64,000 nucleotides of DNA from Microbispora amethystogenes (lineage in GTDB: Bacteria > Actinomycetota > Actinomycetes > Streptosporangiales > Streptosporangiaceae): contig NZ_BOOB01000003.1 of assembly GCF_016863015.1 (NCBI RefSeq), forward strand, positions 124,001 through 188,000, in the 5' to 3' direction. Both the position numbers and the translations under genes were made by a program. Shown piece by piece: positions 41,907 through 50,709 of this stretch. The notes beneath the pieces were generated by a model that was not told the DNA's origin, did no database searches, and saw only the letters and a program-made list of their open reading frames with translations. Numbering within the stretch: the stretch's first letter is position 1; each line of letters opens with the position of its first letter.

Positions 41907-44411
41907 GTGGCGGGTCCCAGCAGGGACCCGGTAGCTCGGAGAACCCCCGTGATCCTCATCAGTGCCGCACTCGTCCTCGCCGCCATCGTCCTGCTCATCG
42001 CGGGCGTCGTGCTGGGGACGCCCACCCTAGTGATGTGGTCGATCGTCGTCAGTGTGCTGTCGGCGGTCTGTCTGCTGATCGGGGCACTGCTGAGGCGCCA
42101 CGAGCTGTTCCCGTCCGGCGGGCGTGCCGCCGAGGGGACCGCTCCCACCCCCCAGGGTTCGACCGCGTCCCAGCTCGCCCCCGTGGGCGCCATGAGCGGG
42201 GCGTACGGCGGAACCCTCGCCGGGGCACCGGCGCACCCGGTGGCGACGCCCATGGTGGCGGCACCACCGGTCACGCATCACGGGGCTGTGCCGCCCCAGC
42301 CTTTCCCAGGACAGCCCTTCCCCTCCCAGGCGTTCCCCGCGCAGCCCTTCCCGCCGCAGCCCTCCCAGCGGACGGCGCCGGTCTCCCGGCCGCCGGCCAC
42401 CTCCGGCCGCGGCCTCGCCCCCGACGCGATCGTCCTGGTGATCCCCGGACGCCGGCGTTTCCACCTGGCAACCTGCCGCCAGCTCGCGGGGCGCGAGACC
42501 GAGGAGCTCACCTACGAGGAGGCTCGCGAGGAGGGCTTCACCCCCTGCACCACCTGCCTTCCCGAGATCTCCGCCCGTACGGCGGGGCCGGAGGAGCCCA
42601 CACCCCGCGACAGCGCCCCCGGCGACGACAAGGTCCGGGCCGACGCGGCGCCCGGCGACACAGCCTCTCGCGACACAGCCTCTGGTGACGCAACCCCCGG
42701 AGAGACAGCCTCTGGTGACGCGGCCGCTGACGGCGCGGCCCAGGGGAAAGCGGCCCCGGGTGACAGCGCTGTGAGTGACGCCGCTCTCCGCGCCGACGCT
42801 CCTGGTGCCGAAGCCGGACCCACGACGACCCCCCGCCCCGCAGGGGCGCCCGCGGCCACCGACCCGAAGACGCCCCGTTCCGCGCCTGCCGACCCCAAGC
42901 CGCCCGTGGCCGGGCTCCCCGAGACCGGCGTGCAGGGATCACGCCCGTCCGGGCCCGCCCGCCCGTCCGGCACCTCGGCGTTCAAGGCCGCGACACCCGG
43001 GGCTGCGGCATTAGGAGCTGCGGCATCGGGCGCCGCCTCCTCCGGGGCCGCGTCTTCCGGCAGCACGACTTCCGGCGCTGGGACGTCCACCACCAAGACC
43101 TCTGGCGCCACGTCCTCCGGCTCTGTCGCCGGGAGTGCGTCCTCCGGCGCCACCGCGTCCGGCGATGAAGCCGAGAGCACCAGAGCCTTCGGTGGTGCGG
43201 TGGGCGGCGCATCCTCCGGCGGTGAGACTTCTGCCACCCGGGCGTCCGGCGGGGAGTCCGCGAGCACGAAGGCAGCCGGCAGCGCGTCGCCCGGCACCGC
43301 GTCTTCCGGCGCTGGGACGTCCACCACCAAGACCTCCGGCACCGCGTCTTCCGGCACCGCGTCTTCCGGCACCGCGTCTCCTGGCGCCGGCGCGTCCGGT
43401 TCGGCCTCGTCTGGCATCGGTTCGTCGGCCACCTCGTCGCCCGCGTCCCGGCCGTCCGCGGCCGGTTCGTCGGCAGGGCCGGACAAGACGGACGAAAAGC
43501 GTGAGAAGTCGTCCGGCGGGACCGATGACGAGGTCGATGGTCACACGCCGGTGGACTGGTTCGGACGGAGCACGTCGAAGCCGTCCGGAGCCGCGAGCCC
43601 GGCGTCCGGTACCCCGTCGACCGGGTCGTCGGAACCGTCAGGGTCGTCCGCATCATCCACATCGTCCGGAGCGGCCGGGTCCTCGGCGTCTTCTGTGTCG
43701 TCCTGGTCCGTGCGGTCCTGGTCGCCGTCCGGCACCGGGGACGAAGCCGGCCGGGCCGACGACGAGACGGACGAGTCGATCACCGACACGGCGGAACACG
43801 ACTGGTTCAGGCCTGGCAAGGTCCGGCCCTGGGACCCGGCGCCGGCCAACGCCGCTGGAGGCGAGGACCCGGGGGAGAACGCTTCCTCCCGTTCCGCCAC
43901 GCCCGGTGAGACCAAGGCGCCGGGCAAGAAGCCGGTGGAGCCGGCGGAGACCACCGAATCCGGGCGCGCCGGGTTCGAGGCATCCGCCGGCCCCACCACC
44001 TCAAAGCCCGCCCCCGCCACATCCGGGGGCGACGCGGGCGTCACGTCAGCCGCGGACGACGACGGCGATACAGGCGGCGGTGCGGGTAAGAGCGGTGCGG
44101 GTAAGAGCGGCGGCGCAGGGAAGAGCGGCGCGGTGGCCGAGAGAGCCGCTAACGCCGGCAGTGCCGACGACGCCGATGATGCCGGCGACGCCGAAGACGC
44201 CGGTCAGCCCGCCGGGGCGTCCGTAGACGAGGACCGGGAGGCGGACCGGGACGGGGACGCGCGGGTGCGGGTGATGATCGGCACGCGGCGCTACCACAAC
44301 GCCGAATGCCCCCTGGTCAGCGGAATCGACGACAGCGGTGTGGAGACCATGACGCGGGCCGAGGCCGACGCGTCCGGCCTCACCCCCTGCTCGGTCTGCC
44401 GGAACGACTGA
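41907..44411 (+). CDS. Low-complexity membrane protein with two Ada-like zinc motifs
   Basis: I know no named family for this 834-residue protein. Two adjacent membrane helices (about 14-36 and 41-62) anchor it. A motif like the zinc site of Ada/nuclease C-terminal domains occurs twice: H186-x3-C190...C214-x2-C217, and at the very end H797-x3-C801...C828-x2-C831. Both copies share the surrounding pattern RRxH, E-A-x(3)-G-x-TPC. The ~575 residues between are S/G/T/A/D/E-rich low complexity with SSGTA-like and TSTTKTSG repeats. GTG start three bases after divIVA, so it is probably co-transcribed with it. A role at the growing pole or in redox or metal sensing is conjecture. Confidence 0.7.
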   Translation: MAGPSRDPVARRTPVILISAALVLAAIVLLIAGVVLGTPTLVMWSIVVSVLSAVCLLIGALLRRHELFPSGGRAAEGTAPTPQGSTASQLAPVGAMSGAYGGTLAGAPAHPVATPMVAAPPVTHHGAVPPQPFPGQPFPSQAFPAQPFPPQPSQRTAPVSRPPATSGRGLAPDAIVLVIPGRRRFHLATCRQLAGRETEELTYEEAREEGFTPCTTCLPEISARTAGPEEPTPRDSAPGDDKVRADAAPGDTASRDTASGDATPGETASGDAAADGAAQGKAAPGDSAVSDAALRADAPGAEAGPTTTPRPAGAPAATDPKTPRSAPADPKPPVAGLPETGVQGSRPSGPARPSGTSAFKAATPGAAALGAAASGAASSGAASSGSTTSGAGTSTTKTSGATSSGSVAGSASSGATASGDEAESTRAFGGAVGGASSGGETSATRASGGESASTKAAGSASPGTASSGAGTSTTKTSGTASSGTASSGTASPGAGASGSASSGIGSSATSSPASRPSAAGSSAGPDKTDEKREKSSGGTDDEVDGHTPVDWFGRSTSKPSGAASPASGTPSTGSSEPSGSSASSTSSGAAGSSASSVSSWSVRSWSPSGTGDEAGRADDETDESITDTAEHDWFRPGKVRPWDPAPANAAGGEDPGENASSRSATPGETKAPGKKPVEPAETTESGRAGFEASAGPTTSKPAPATSGGDAGVTSAADDDGDTGGGAGKSGAGKSGGAGKSGAVAERAANAGSADDADDAGDAEDAGQPAGASVDEDREADRDGDARVRVMIGTRRYHNAECPLVSGIDDSGVETMTRAEADASGLTPCSVCRND

Positions 44412-44538
44412 TCCTCGCGGCCAGACCAGGCCGGAGACGGCTCCTGCCACCCCCGCCCACCTCTGCCCGGAACGGCGGCTGATCCTCGCGGCCCGATCGG
44501 GCCGGAGACGGCTCCTGCCACCCCCGGCCACCTCTGCC
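44408..44538. repeat. 71-bp tandem duplication spanning the stop codon
   Basis: Two copies of a ~60-bp core (44408-44467 and 44479-44538), period 71 bp, differ at about four positions. The first copy starts inside the TGA of the preceding gene. Each includes GGCC-GGCC inverted symmetry (perfect GGCCCGATCGGGCC in the second), where three of the differences fall. Confidence 0.75.
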
Positions 44539-44770
44539 GCCACCCATGGTGGACCGGCCTCCGCTGTCCTCCTCGTCCAGGCGGTCGAGCACGTGCGTGC
44601 ACGTCTGGTCGCACGGGATGACGCGTGCGGTGGACGTCTGAGGGTCGACTCCCGGTCCCGCGCCGTTCTCCCTCCACCCGGAGGCGCGGCGAGGGCGGCG
44701 TGCTCGCACATCCCGACTGAAAGCGCGATGGGGCCGGTCGGGTGACCGGCCATCGGGGGCGGGGAAAGGC
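44539..44770. other. Non-coding stretch between the membrane protein gene and ileS
   Basis: Together with the duplication before it, this makes about 360 bp without a credible gene. It holds some GTGCACG-like short repeats near 44590-44640. Only the ileS terminator to its right is clear. Confidence 0.5.
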
Positions 44771-44803
44771 GGGCGGTGCCCGGCAGGTCGCCGGACACCG
44801 CCC
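44771..44803 (-). terminator. Terminator of ileS
   Basis: A 14-bp stem (one G-T pair) with a 5-nt loop just after the ileS stop. On the + strand it reads GGGCGGTGCCCGGC, then AGGTC, then GCCGGACACCGCCC. No T-tract follows. Confidence 0.75.
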
Positions 44804-44810
44804 AGCTCGT

Positions 44811-47800
44811 TCAGGCCTTGCGGAGCCGGAAGGACAGGCCGAGGTCGGTGTCCTCGTGGACCGGCAGGTCCTCGTCCGGGCCGTCATCGCCCCCGGTGAT
44901 CTCGGTCATGCTCGCCGCCAGGACCTCCTCGGCGACGGCCGCCCCGCTCTCGCGCAGCGCCCCGGCCAGCTCGCCGTCCGCCGACCACCACAGGTCGATG
45001 CGGTCGGTGATGGACAGGCCGGTGGACTTGCGGGCCTCCTGGACGAGCCGGATCACGTCGCGCACCAGGCCCGCCCGGCGCAGCTCGTCGGTGATCGCCA
45101 GGTCGAGGGCCACGGTTTCGCCGGTGCCGGTGTCGACCGCCCCGGTCTCCACGGCCCAGCCCGACTTCGGCTGCTCGGTGACGATCACGTCGTCCGTGCC
45201 CAGCTCCACCGTGCCCAGCTCCCCGGCCTCGACCGTCGCGGAGCCGCCCGAGCGCAGCGCACGGGCCAGCTCCGCCGGGTCGGCGGCCGACACGGCGGAG
45301 GCCACGAGCTTCGTCTGCGACCCGAACCGCTTGCCGAGGCTGCGGAAGTTCGGCTTGACCGTGAACGTCACCAGGTCGGCGGAGAAGCCGGACAGGTCCT
45401 CCAGCCGCTGGACGTTCAGCTCGTCGGCGATCAGCTCGCGCAGCTCGCCGGGGAGCGCGGCCCAGCCTGGAGCCCCGACCAGGGCCCGCCCGAGCGGCTG
45501 GCGGGTCTTGACCGAGGAGGAGGCGCGGGCCGACCGGCCCAGCTCCACGAGCCGGCGCACCAGCGCCATCCGCTCCGACAGCTCGGGGTCGAGCAGCGCC
45601 GCGTTGGCCTCCGGCCAGGACGCCAAATGCACCGAGGCCGGGGCGTCCTGGTCGCGCAGCGCGTCCCACAGATAGTCGGTGAGGAACGGCACGAGCGGGG
45701 CCATGAGCCGGGTGACGGTCTCCAGGCACTCGTACAGCGTCGCGAAGGCGGCGGCCTCGCCCGTCCAGAAACGGCGGCGCGAGCGGCGGACGTACCAGTT
45801 GGAAAGGTCGTCCAGGAACTCGGTGAGCCGCCGCCCGGCCCGGGCCGTGTCGAACTCCTCCAGCGAGGCGGTGACCTCCGTCACCGTGCGGTGCAGCTCC
45901 GCCAGCGCCCACCGGTCGATCAGCGGCCGGTCGGCGTACGCCGGCGCGTCGGCCATCCGGGCGGGCGACCACGACTCGGCGTTGGCGTAGAGGGTGAAGA
46001 ACGACGCGGTGTTCCAGTAGGTCAGCAGGACCTTGCGGACGATCTCCTCCAGCGCGGCGTGCCCGATCCGCCGGGGCGCCCAGGGGGAGCCGGAGGTGGC
46101 CATGTACCAGCGCAGGGAGTCGGCGCCGTGCTGGTCCATCAGCGGCATCGGCCGCAGCACGTTGCCGAGGTGCTTGCTCATCTTCCGGCCGTCCTCGGCG
46201 AGGATCAGCCCGAGGCACAGCACGTTCTCGTACGACGAGCGGTCGAAGACCAGCGTGCCGACGGCCATCATCGAGTAGAACCAGCCGCGGGTCTGGTCGA
46301 TCGCCTCGCAGATGAACTGACCCGGGTAGGACTTCTCGAAGACGTCCTGGTTGACGAGCGGCGCGCCCCACTGGGCGAACGGCATGGCGCCCGAGTCGTA
46401 CCAGACGTCGATCACGTCCGGCACCCGGCGCGCCTCCGCCTGACACGCCGGGCAGGGGAAGGTGACGTCGTCGACGAAGGGGCGGTGCGGGTCGAGCGCG
46501 GTCAGGTCGCGGCCTGCCAGCTCGCCCAGCTCCTTCAGCGAGCCGACGCACGTGACGTGGTCCTCGTCGGCCGAGCAGACCCACAGCGGCAGCGGCGTGC
46601 CCCAGTAGCGGGAGCGCGACAGCGCCCAGTCGACGTTGTTACGGAGCCACTCGCCGTACCGGCCGTGCTTGATCGTCTCGGGGAACCAGTTCGTGCCCTC
46701 GTTCTCGGCGAGGAGCCGGTCCTTGACCGCTGTGGTCCTGATGTACCAGGAGGGGAGCGCGTAGTAGAGCAGCGGGGTGTGGCAGCGCCAGCAGTGCGGG
46801 TAGCTGTGCTCGAAGTGCTCGCCGCGGAACAGCAGGCCGCGCTCGCGCAGGTTCTCCGTCAGGGGCTCGTCGGCGTCCTTGAAGAACAGCCCGCCCACGA
46901 ACGGCACGTCCGGCGCGAAGCGCCCGTCGGGGCCGATCGGGTTGACGACCGGCAGGCCGTACTGCTTGCAGACGGCCATGTCGTCGGCGCCGAAGGCCGG
47001 CGCCTGGTGGACCAGGCCGGTGCCGTCCTCGACCGTGACGTACGTGCCGAGCACGACGTAGTGGGCGTTCTCGATGTCCACCAGGTCGAAGGGCCGCCGG
47101 TAGGCGGTGTGCTCCAGCTCCGCGCCCTGGTAGGTGGCCAGCACCTCGGCGTCCTCGCCGAGGACCCGCCGCAGCAGCGGCTCGGCCACCACGAGCACCT
47201 CGTCACCGCGCCGGGCCGCGACGTACGTCACGTCGGGGTGCACGGCGACGGCGGTGTTGGACACCAGGGTCCAGGGGGTGGTGGTCCAGATCAGCAGGGT
47301 GGCGCCCAGGTCGGCCAGGGGGCCGGAGACGACGGGCATCCGGACGTAGACCGACGGGCTGGAGACGGTCTCGTAGCCGCCGGGCTGGCCGAGCTCGTGG
47401 TCGGACAGGCCCGTGCCGCAGCGGGGACAGTACGGCGTGATCCGATGGTCGCGGAACAGCAGGTTCTTGTCCCAGACGACCTTGAGCGACCACCAGACGG
47501 CCTCGACGTACTGGGGGTCCATGGTGCGGTAGGCCTGGGACATGTCGACCCAGTAGCCCATCCGCTCGGTCATCTCCTCGAACGCGTCCACGTGCCGCAG
47601 CACCGACTCGCGGCAGCGTTCGTTGAACTCGGCGATGCCGTACGCCTCGATCTCGGGCTTGCCGGACAGGCCGAGTTCCTTCTCCACGGCGACCTCGACG
47701 GGCAGGCCGTGGCAGTCCCAGCCCGCCTTGCGGGGCACGTGGTAGCCGCGCATCGACTTGTAGCGGGGGAAGACGTCCTTGAAGACCCGGGCCTCCACGT

Positions 47801-47984
47801 GGTGGACGCCCGGCATGCCGTTGGCGGTGGGCGGGCCCTCGTAGAACACCCAGGAGGGGCCGGCGGCGTTCTGTTCCAGGGATCGCTCGAAGATCTTCCC
47901 GTCCCGCCAGCGTTCGAGGACCTCTCGTTCGAGGGCCGGCAGGTCGACCTGCGCGGGAAGTGAGCGGAAGTAGTGGGAAGACAT
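44811..47984 (-). CDS. ileS: Isoleucyl-tRNA synthetase
   Basis: A 1057-residue class I synthetase charging tRNA-Ile. It has the HIGH-type region TANGMPGVHHVEARVFKD near residue 50-65, the KMSKS loop as KMSKH (GRKMSKHLGNVLRP), the editing CP1 domain (TLLIWTTTPWTLVSNTAVAV, GTGLVHQAPAFGADD), and a zinc-type CPACQ pair. The length and motif forms match the eukaryote-like (type 2) IleRS. ATG at 47984 is taken as the start because it follows GGAGGG and opens with the conserved SSHYFRSLP block; an in-frame GTG at 48029 lies inside the T-box. Confidence 0.95.
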   Translation of the reverse strand: MSSHYFRSLPAQVDLPALEREVLERWRDGKIFERSLEQNAAGPSWVFYEGPPTANGMPGVHHVEARVFKDVFPRYKSMRGYHVPRKAGWDCHGLPVEVAVEKELGLSGKPEIEAYGIAEFNERCRESVLRHVDAFEEMTERMGYWVDMSQAYRTMDPQYVEAVWWSLKVVWDKNLLFRDHRITPYCPRCGTGLSDHELGQPGGYETVSSPSVYVRMPVVSGPLADLGATLLIWTTTPWTLVSNTAVAVHPDVTYVAARRGDEVLVVAEPLLRRVLGEDAEVLATYQGAELEHTAYRRPFDLVDIENAHYVVLGTYVTVEDGTGLVHQAPAFGADDMAVCKQYGLPVVNPIGPDGRFAPDVPFVGGLFFKDADEPLTENLRERGLLFRGEHFEHSYPHCWRCHTPLLYYALPSWYIRTTAVKDRLLAENEGTNWFPETIKHGRYGEWLRNNVDWALSRSRYWGTPLPLWVCSADEDHVTCVGSLKELGELAGRDLTALDPHRPFVDDVTFPCPACQAEARRVPDVIDVWYDSGAMPFAQWGAPLVNQDVFEKSYPGQFICEAIDQTRGWFYSMMAVGTLVFDRSSYENVLCLGLILAEDGRKMSKHLGNVLRPMPLMDQHGADSLRWYMATSGSPWAPRRIGHAALEEIVRKVLLTYWNTASFFTLYANAESWSPARMADAPAYADRPLIDRWALAELHRTVTEVTASLEEFDTARAGRRLTEFLDDLSNWYVRRSRRRFWTGEAAAFATLYECLETVTRLMAPLVPFLTDYLWDALRDQDAPASVHLASWPEANAALLDPELSERMALVRRLVELGRSARASSSVKTRQPLGRALVGAPGWAALPGELRELIADELNVQRLEDLSGFSADLVTFTVKPNFRSLGKRFGSQTKLVASAVSAADPAELARALRSGGSATVEAGELGTVELGTDDVIVTEQPKSGWAVETGAVDTGTGETVALDLAITDELRRAGLVRDVIRLVQEARKSTGLSITDRIDLWWSADGELAGALRESGAAVAEEVLAASMTEITGGDDGPDEDLPVHEDTDLGLSFRLRKA

Positions 47985-48255
47985 CGTCGGGTGTGACCCT
48001 CCACGCGGTGGCTGACAGTGCTGGTTCACGCGTGAAGGGACGAAGCCCGGGAAGGCTCCGCGGTACCACCCTTCTTGACGCCCGCTGCCGGACGCCCTCT
48101 CGTTTCGCTGCCGCTGCCGGTTCTACTCGGCCGAAGGCCTTTCTTCCGGCGGCTCCGGGGTGATCTTCTCGCCGCGGCCCGCCCCGGGCTCACACCGTCC
48201 CCGGGTCGCTGAGCGGGCGGATGCGGAGGTACTCGTCCCCATCAACGCCTTGCAG
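47985..48255 (-). promoter_or_regulatory. T-box riboswitch of ileS (Ile specifier ATC)
   Basis: On the minus strand the conserved T-box AAGAAGGGTGGTACCGCGG occupies 48076-48058. Upstream, GAGTACCTCCGCATCCGCC presents ATC at 48222-48220 as the likely isoleucine specifier codon after the AGTA segment. GGAGGG at 48002-47997 is the ribosome site that the downstream structure can hide. No terminator T-tract is present. Short-stem-I translational T-boxes before ileS are established for actinobacteria; this one fits that class. Uncharged tRNA-Ile would raise synthesis of IleRS. Confidence 0.88.
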
Positions 48256-48519
48256 ACTACGAGGATAACGCGGACCGGCCGTGCGGGCTTCCCGATATAC
48301 GGGTGGAGACCGGCGACGGTGGGCGAGACCCGGGTGAGATCCGGCCTGAGGGGGGAATACGTCGGAGGAACATACGCGGACACCGGGAGGAACTGGCCGA
48401 ACGTGCCATTCGGGTACGGATGGGGTAAAGGCCTCGGCGAGCCCGTTGCCGATTCGTTATCGGCGACCTATGCTTCCCAAACCTGGTCGAAGTGCTCCTG
48501 TGCGAAGGGGAGGCCCGCA

Positions 48520-48915
48520 ATGACGATCCGCACGGCGAGAACCGCCATCAGTGACGACGTCTGGTCCGCCGAGGAGCTCGCCGGGGTCCGGGAGCGGCTG
48601 CGGCACGAGATCGAGGAGCTGCGCGCCGACATCGCCAGGGCAGAGGAGCAGCTCGCCTCGGGGGACGTGAGCCAGGGAGCGGGAGACGATCCGGCGGACG
48701 CCGGGGCCAAGACCTATGAGCGGGAGCGCGAGATCGCCCTTACCCTGAATGCGCGCGACCTGCTCGCGCAGAACGAGCGGGCGATCGCCCGCGTCGACGC
48801 AGGGACATACGGAGAGTGCGAATCGTGCCACAAGCCGATCGGCAAGGAGCGCCTGCGGGCGTTCCCGAGGGCGACGCTGTGCGTAGCGTGCAAGCAGCGG
48901 GAGGAGCGCCGCTGA
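48520..48915 (+). CDS. TraR/DksA-family zinc-finger protein
   Basis: A 131-residue protein with an N-terminal helical hairpin (about 14-85, E/R/A-rich) and a C4 zinc finger CESCHKPIGKERLRAFPRATLCVAC near the end. DksA-like proteins enter the RNA polymerase secondary channel; whether this one does is inference. The ATG at 48520 has GGGGAGG upstream. The stop overlaps the probable lspA start (CTGA), and dksA-lspA-rluD is a conserved actinomycete gene order. Confidence 0.88.
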   Translation: MTIRTARTAISDDVWSAEELAGVRERLRHEIEELRADIARAEEQLASGDVSQGAGDDPADAGAKTYEREREIALTLNARDLLAQNERAIARVDAGTYGECESCHKPIGKERLRAFPRATLCVACKQREERR

Positions 48916-49661
48916 GCGGCGCCGACCCGGCGAGGCCCAACCGGGCGCGGAGGATCGCCCTCCTCGTCGTCGTGGCCACGGTGATCTACGCGCTCGACCA
49001 GATCAGCAAGTTTCTCGTGGTGAAGTTCCTGGAGCACGAGGAGCCCCTGACCGTCGTCCCCGGCGCGCTCGTCCTGACCGTGATCCGCAACGCCGGCGCC
49101 GCCTTCAGCATCGGCACCGGCATGACGATCGTGTTCACGGTGATCGCGCTTACCGTCGTCGTCGCGATCGTCCGTACGGCCCGGCAGCTGCGCAGCCTGC
49201 CCTGGGCGATCACGCTCGGACTGCTGCTCGGTGGTGCCGTCGGCAACCTGACCGACCGCATCTTCCGGTCGCCGGCGCCGTTCCAGGGACACGTGGTCGA
49301 CTTCATCCAGGTGTTCCCGGTCACCCGGTTCCCGGTGTTCAACGTCGCGGACTCGGCGATCGTCTGCGGCGGCGTGCTCGCGGTGTTCCTGGCCTGGCGC
49401 GGCTACCAGATCGACGGCACCCGCCAGATCGAGGAGGAGACCTCCGGGACCGGCGCGGAGCAGGGGGCTGCGGGCCGCAGCGTCGCGGAGCACGCCGCGG
49501 AGCCGTCCGGGAACGAGAGCCGCGAAGAGGTCCGTGCGGCGACCCAGGGCGAGAGCCGGGGCGAGGTCCTCGCGGACACCCGCGAACAGGCCCGGGAGCA
49601 GGTCCGGGAGCAGGTCCGGGAGCAGGCGGGGGACCGGTCGAGGGAGCGGGCCGATGGGTGA
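48912..49661 (+). CDS. lspA: Lipoprotein signal peptidase LspA
   Basis: An aspartyl protease of the inner membrane that removes lipoprotein signal peptides. Four membrane helices; catalytic Asp residues are in VGNLTDRIF and [20 protein letters not shown] and the loop [10 protein letters not shown] are typical. The C-terminal cytosolic tail (about 85 residues) is unusually long, E/R/Q-rich, ending in four 12-bp repeats (REQV units, 49584-49631). Start is unsettled: no ATG. A CTG at 48912 has the strong site GGGAGGAG five bases upstream and overlaps the previous stop as CTGA; GTGs at 48879 and 48888 lack a good site. Confidence 0.9.
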   Translation: MSGADPARPNRARRIALLVVVATVIYALDQISKFLVVKFLEHEEPLTVVPGALVLTVIRNAGAAFSIGTGMTIVFTVIALTVVVAIVRTARQLRSLPWAITLGLLLGGAVGNLTDRIFRSPAPFQGHVVDFIQVFPVTRFPVFNVADSAIVCGGVLAVFLAWRGYQIDGTRQIEEETSGTGAEQGAAGRSVAEHAAEPSGNESREEVRAATQGESRGEVLADTREQAREQVREQVREQAGDRSRERADG

Positions 49662-50583
49662 CCGCCGCAGTCTGCCGGTGCCCGACGGGCTGGAGGGCGA
49701 GCGCCTCGACGCCGCCCTGGCCCGGTTGTTCGGCTTCTCCCGCACCCGCGCGGCCGAGTTGATCGCCGCCGGGGAGGTGCTGGTCGACGGCGCGGTCCCG
49801 GCGAAGTCCGACCGCGTCCACGCCGGGGCCTGGCTGGACGTCACGATCCCGCCGCCCCCCGCCGCCCCGATGCCCGTGGCCGAGCCCGTGCCCGGCATGA
49901 CGATCCTGTACGAGGACGACGACGTCGTCGTGGTGAGCAAGCCGATCGGGGTGGCGGCGCACCCCACCGTCGGCTGGACCGGCCCCACCGTGATCGGCGG
50001 CCTGCTCGGCGGCGGCCATCGCGTCTCCACCAGCGGCGCGGCCGAGCGGCAGGGCATCGTCCACCGGCTCGACGCCAACACCACCGGCGTCATGGTCGTC
50101 GCCAAGAGCGAGCGGGCCTACACGCACCTCAAGCGGGCCTTCAAGGAACGGACGGTCGACAAGCGCTACCACGCGCTCGTCCAGGGGCACATGGACCCGC
50201 TGCGGGGTACGGTGGACGCCCCGATCGACCGGCACCCCTCAGGCGACGGACGCTTCGCGGTGGTGGCGGGGGGCAAGGACTCGGTCACCCACTACGACAC
50301 GATCGAGGCGTTCCGGGCGGCGTCGCTGCTCGACATCAAGCTGGAGACCGGCCGGACCCACCAGATCCGGGTCCACATGGCCGCGCTCAGGCATCCGTGC
50401 GTGGGCGACCTGCTCTACGGCGCCGATCCCACCCTGGCCGCCCGCCTCGGCGTGCGCCGGCAGTGGCTGCACGCGGTGTCGCTGTCGTTCGAGCACCCGG
50501 CGACGGGGGAGTGGATGACGTTCACCAGCGACTACCCCGACGACCTGGGCCGCGCGCTGGAGATCCTCGGCGACGAGGGCTGA
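49654..50583 (+). CDS. rluD: RluD-family pseudouridine synthase
   Basis: A 309-residue RluA/RluD-type enzyme that converts uridines to pseudouridine in large-subunit rRNA. An S4-like N-terminal domain ([32 protein letters not shown]) precedes the catalytic domain with [16 protein letters not shown] (catalytic Asp in RLD) and [30 protein letters not shown] at 49654 has AGGGAG eight bases upstream and overlaps lspA by 8 bp. Convergent with the kinase gene. Confidence 0.93.
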   Translation: MGDRRSLPVPDGLEGERLDAALARLFGFSRTRAAELIAAGEVLVDGAVPAKSDRVHAGAWLDVTIPPPPAAPMPVAEPVPGMTILYEDDDVVVVSKPIGVAAHPTVGWTGPTVIGGLLGGGHRVSTSGAAERQGIVHRLDANTTGVMVVAKSERAYTHLKRAFKERTVDKRYHALVQGHMDPLRGTVDAPIDRHPSGDGRFAVVAGGKDSVTHYDTIEAFRAASLLDIKLETGRTHQIRVHMAALRHPCVGDLLYGADPTLAARLGVRRQWLHAVSLSFEHPATGEWMTFTSDYPDDLGRALEILGDEG

Positions 50584-50709
50584 CGCCGCCTCCAGGTCCC
50601 CCGTTCCGGCGAGCGAGGCGTCTCGCCGGGAGATGTCAGGTGCGGGGGACGTGCTGATCGATCAATGTCCGGGCGGCGGCCATGGCGCGCCCGGCGAGGC
50701 GTCCGGAAG

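Noticed and set aside
44046-44887. Minus-strand frames over the 71-bp duplication
   Set aside because: They gain apparent internal repeats only because the DNA is duplicated; no ribosome site or recognisable domain.
44742-47963. 1073-codon open frame on the + strand opposite ileS
   Set aside because: Antisense shadow caused by strong GC3 bias of ileS; Gly/Arg/His/Val-rich with no domain.
47985-48029. GTG start for ileS at 48029
   Set aside because: It lies inside the T-box structure; the ATG at 47984 has the ribosome site and begins the conserved protein.
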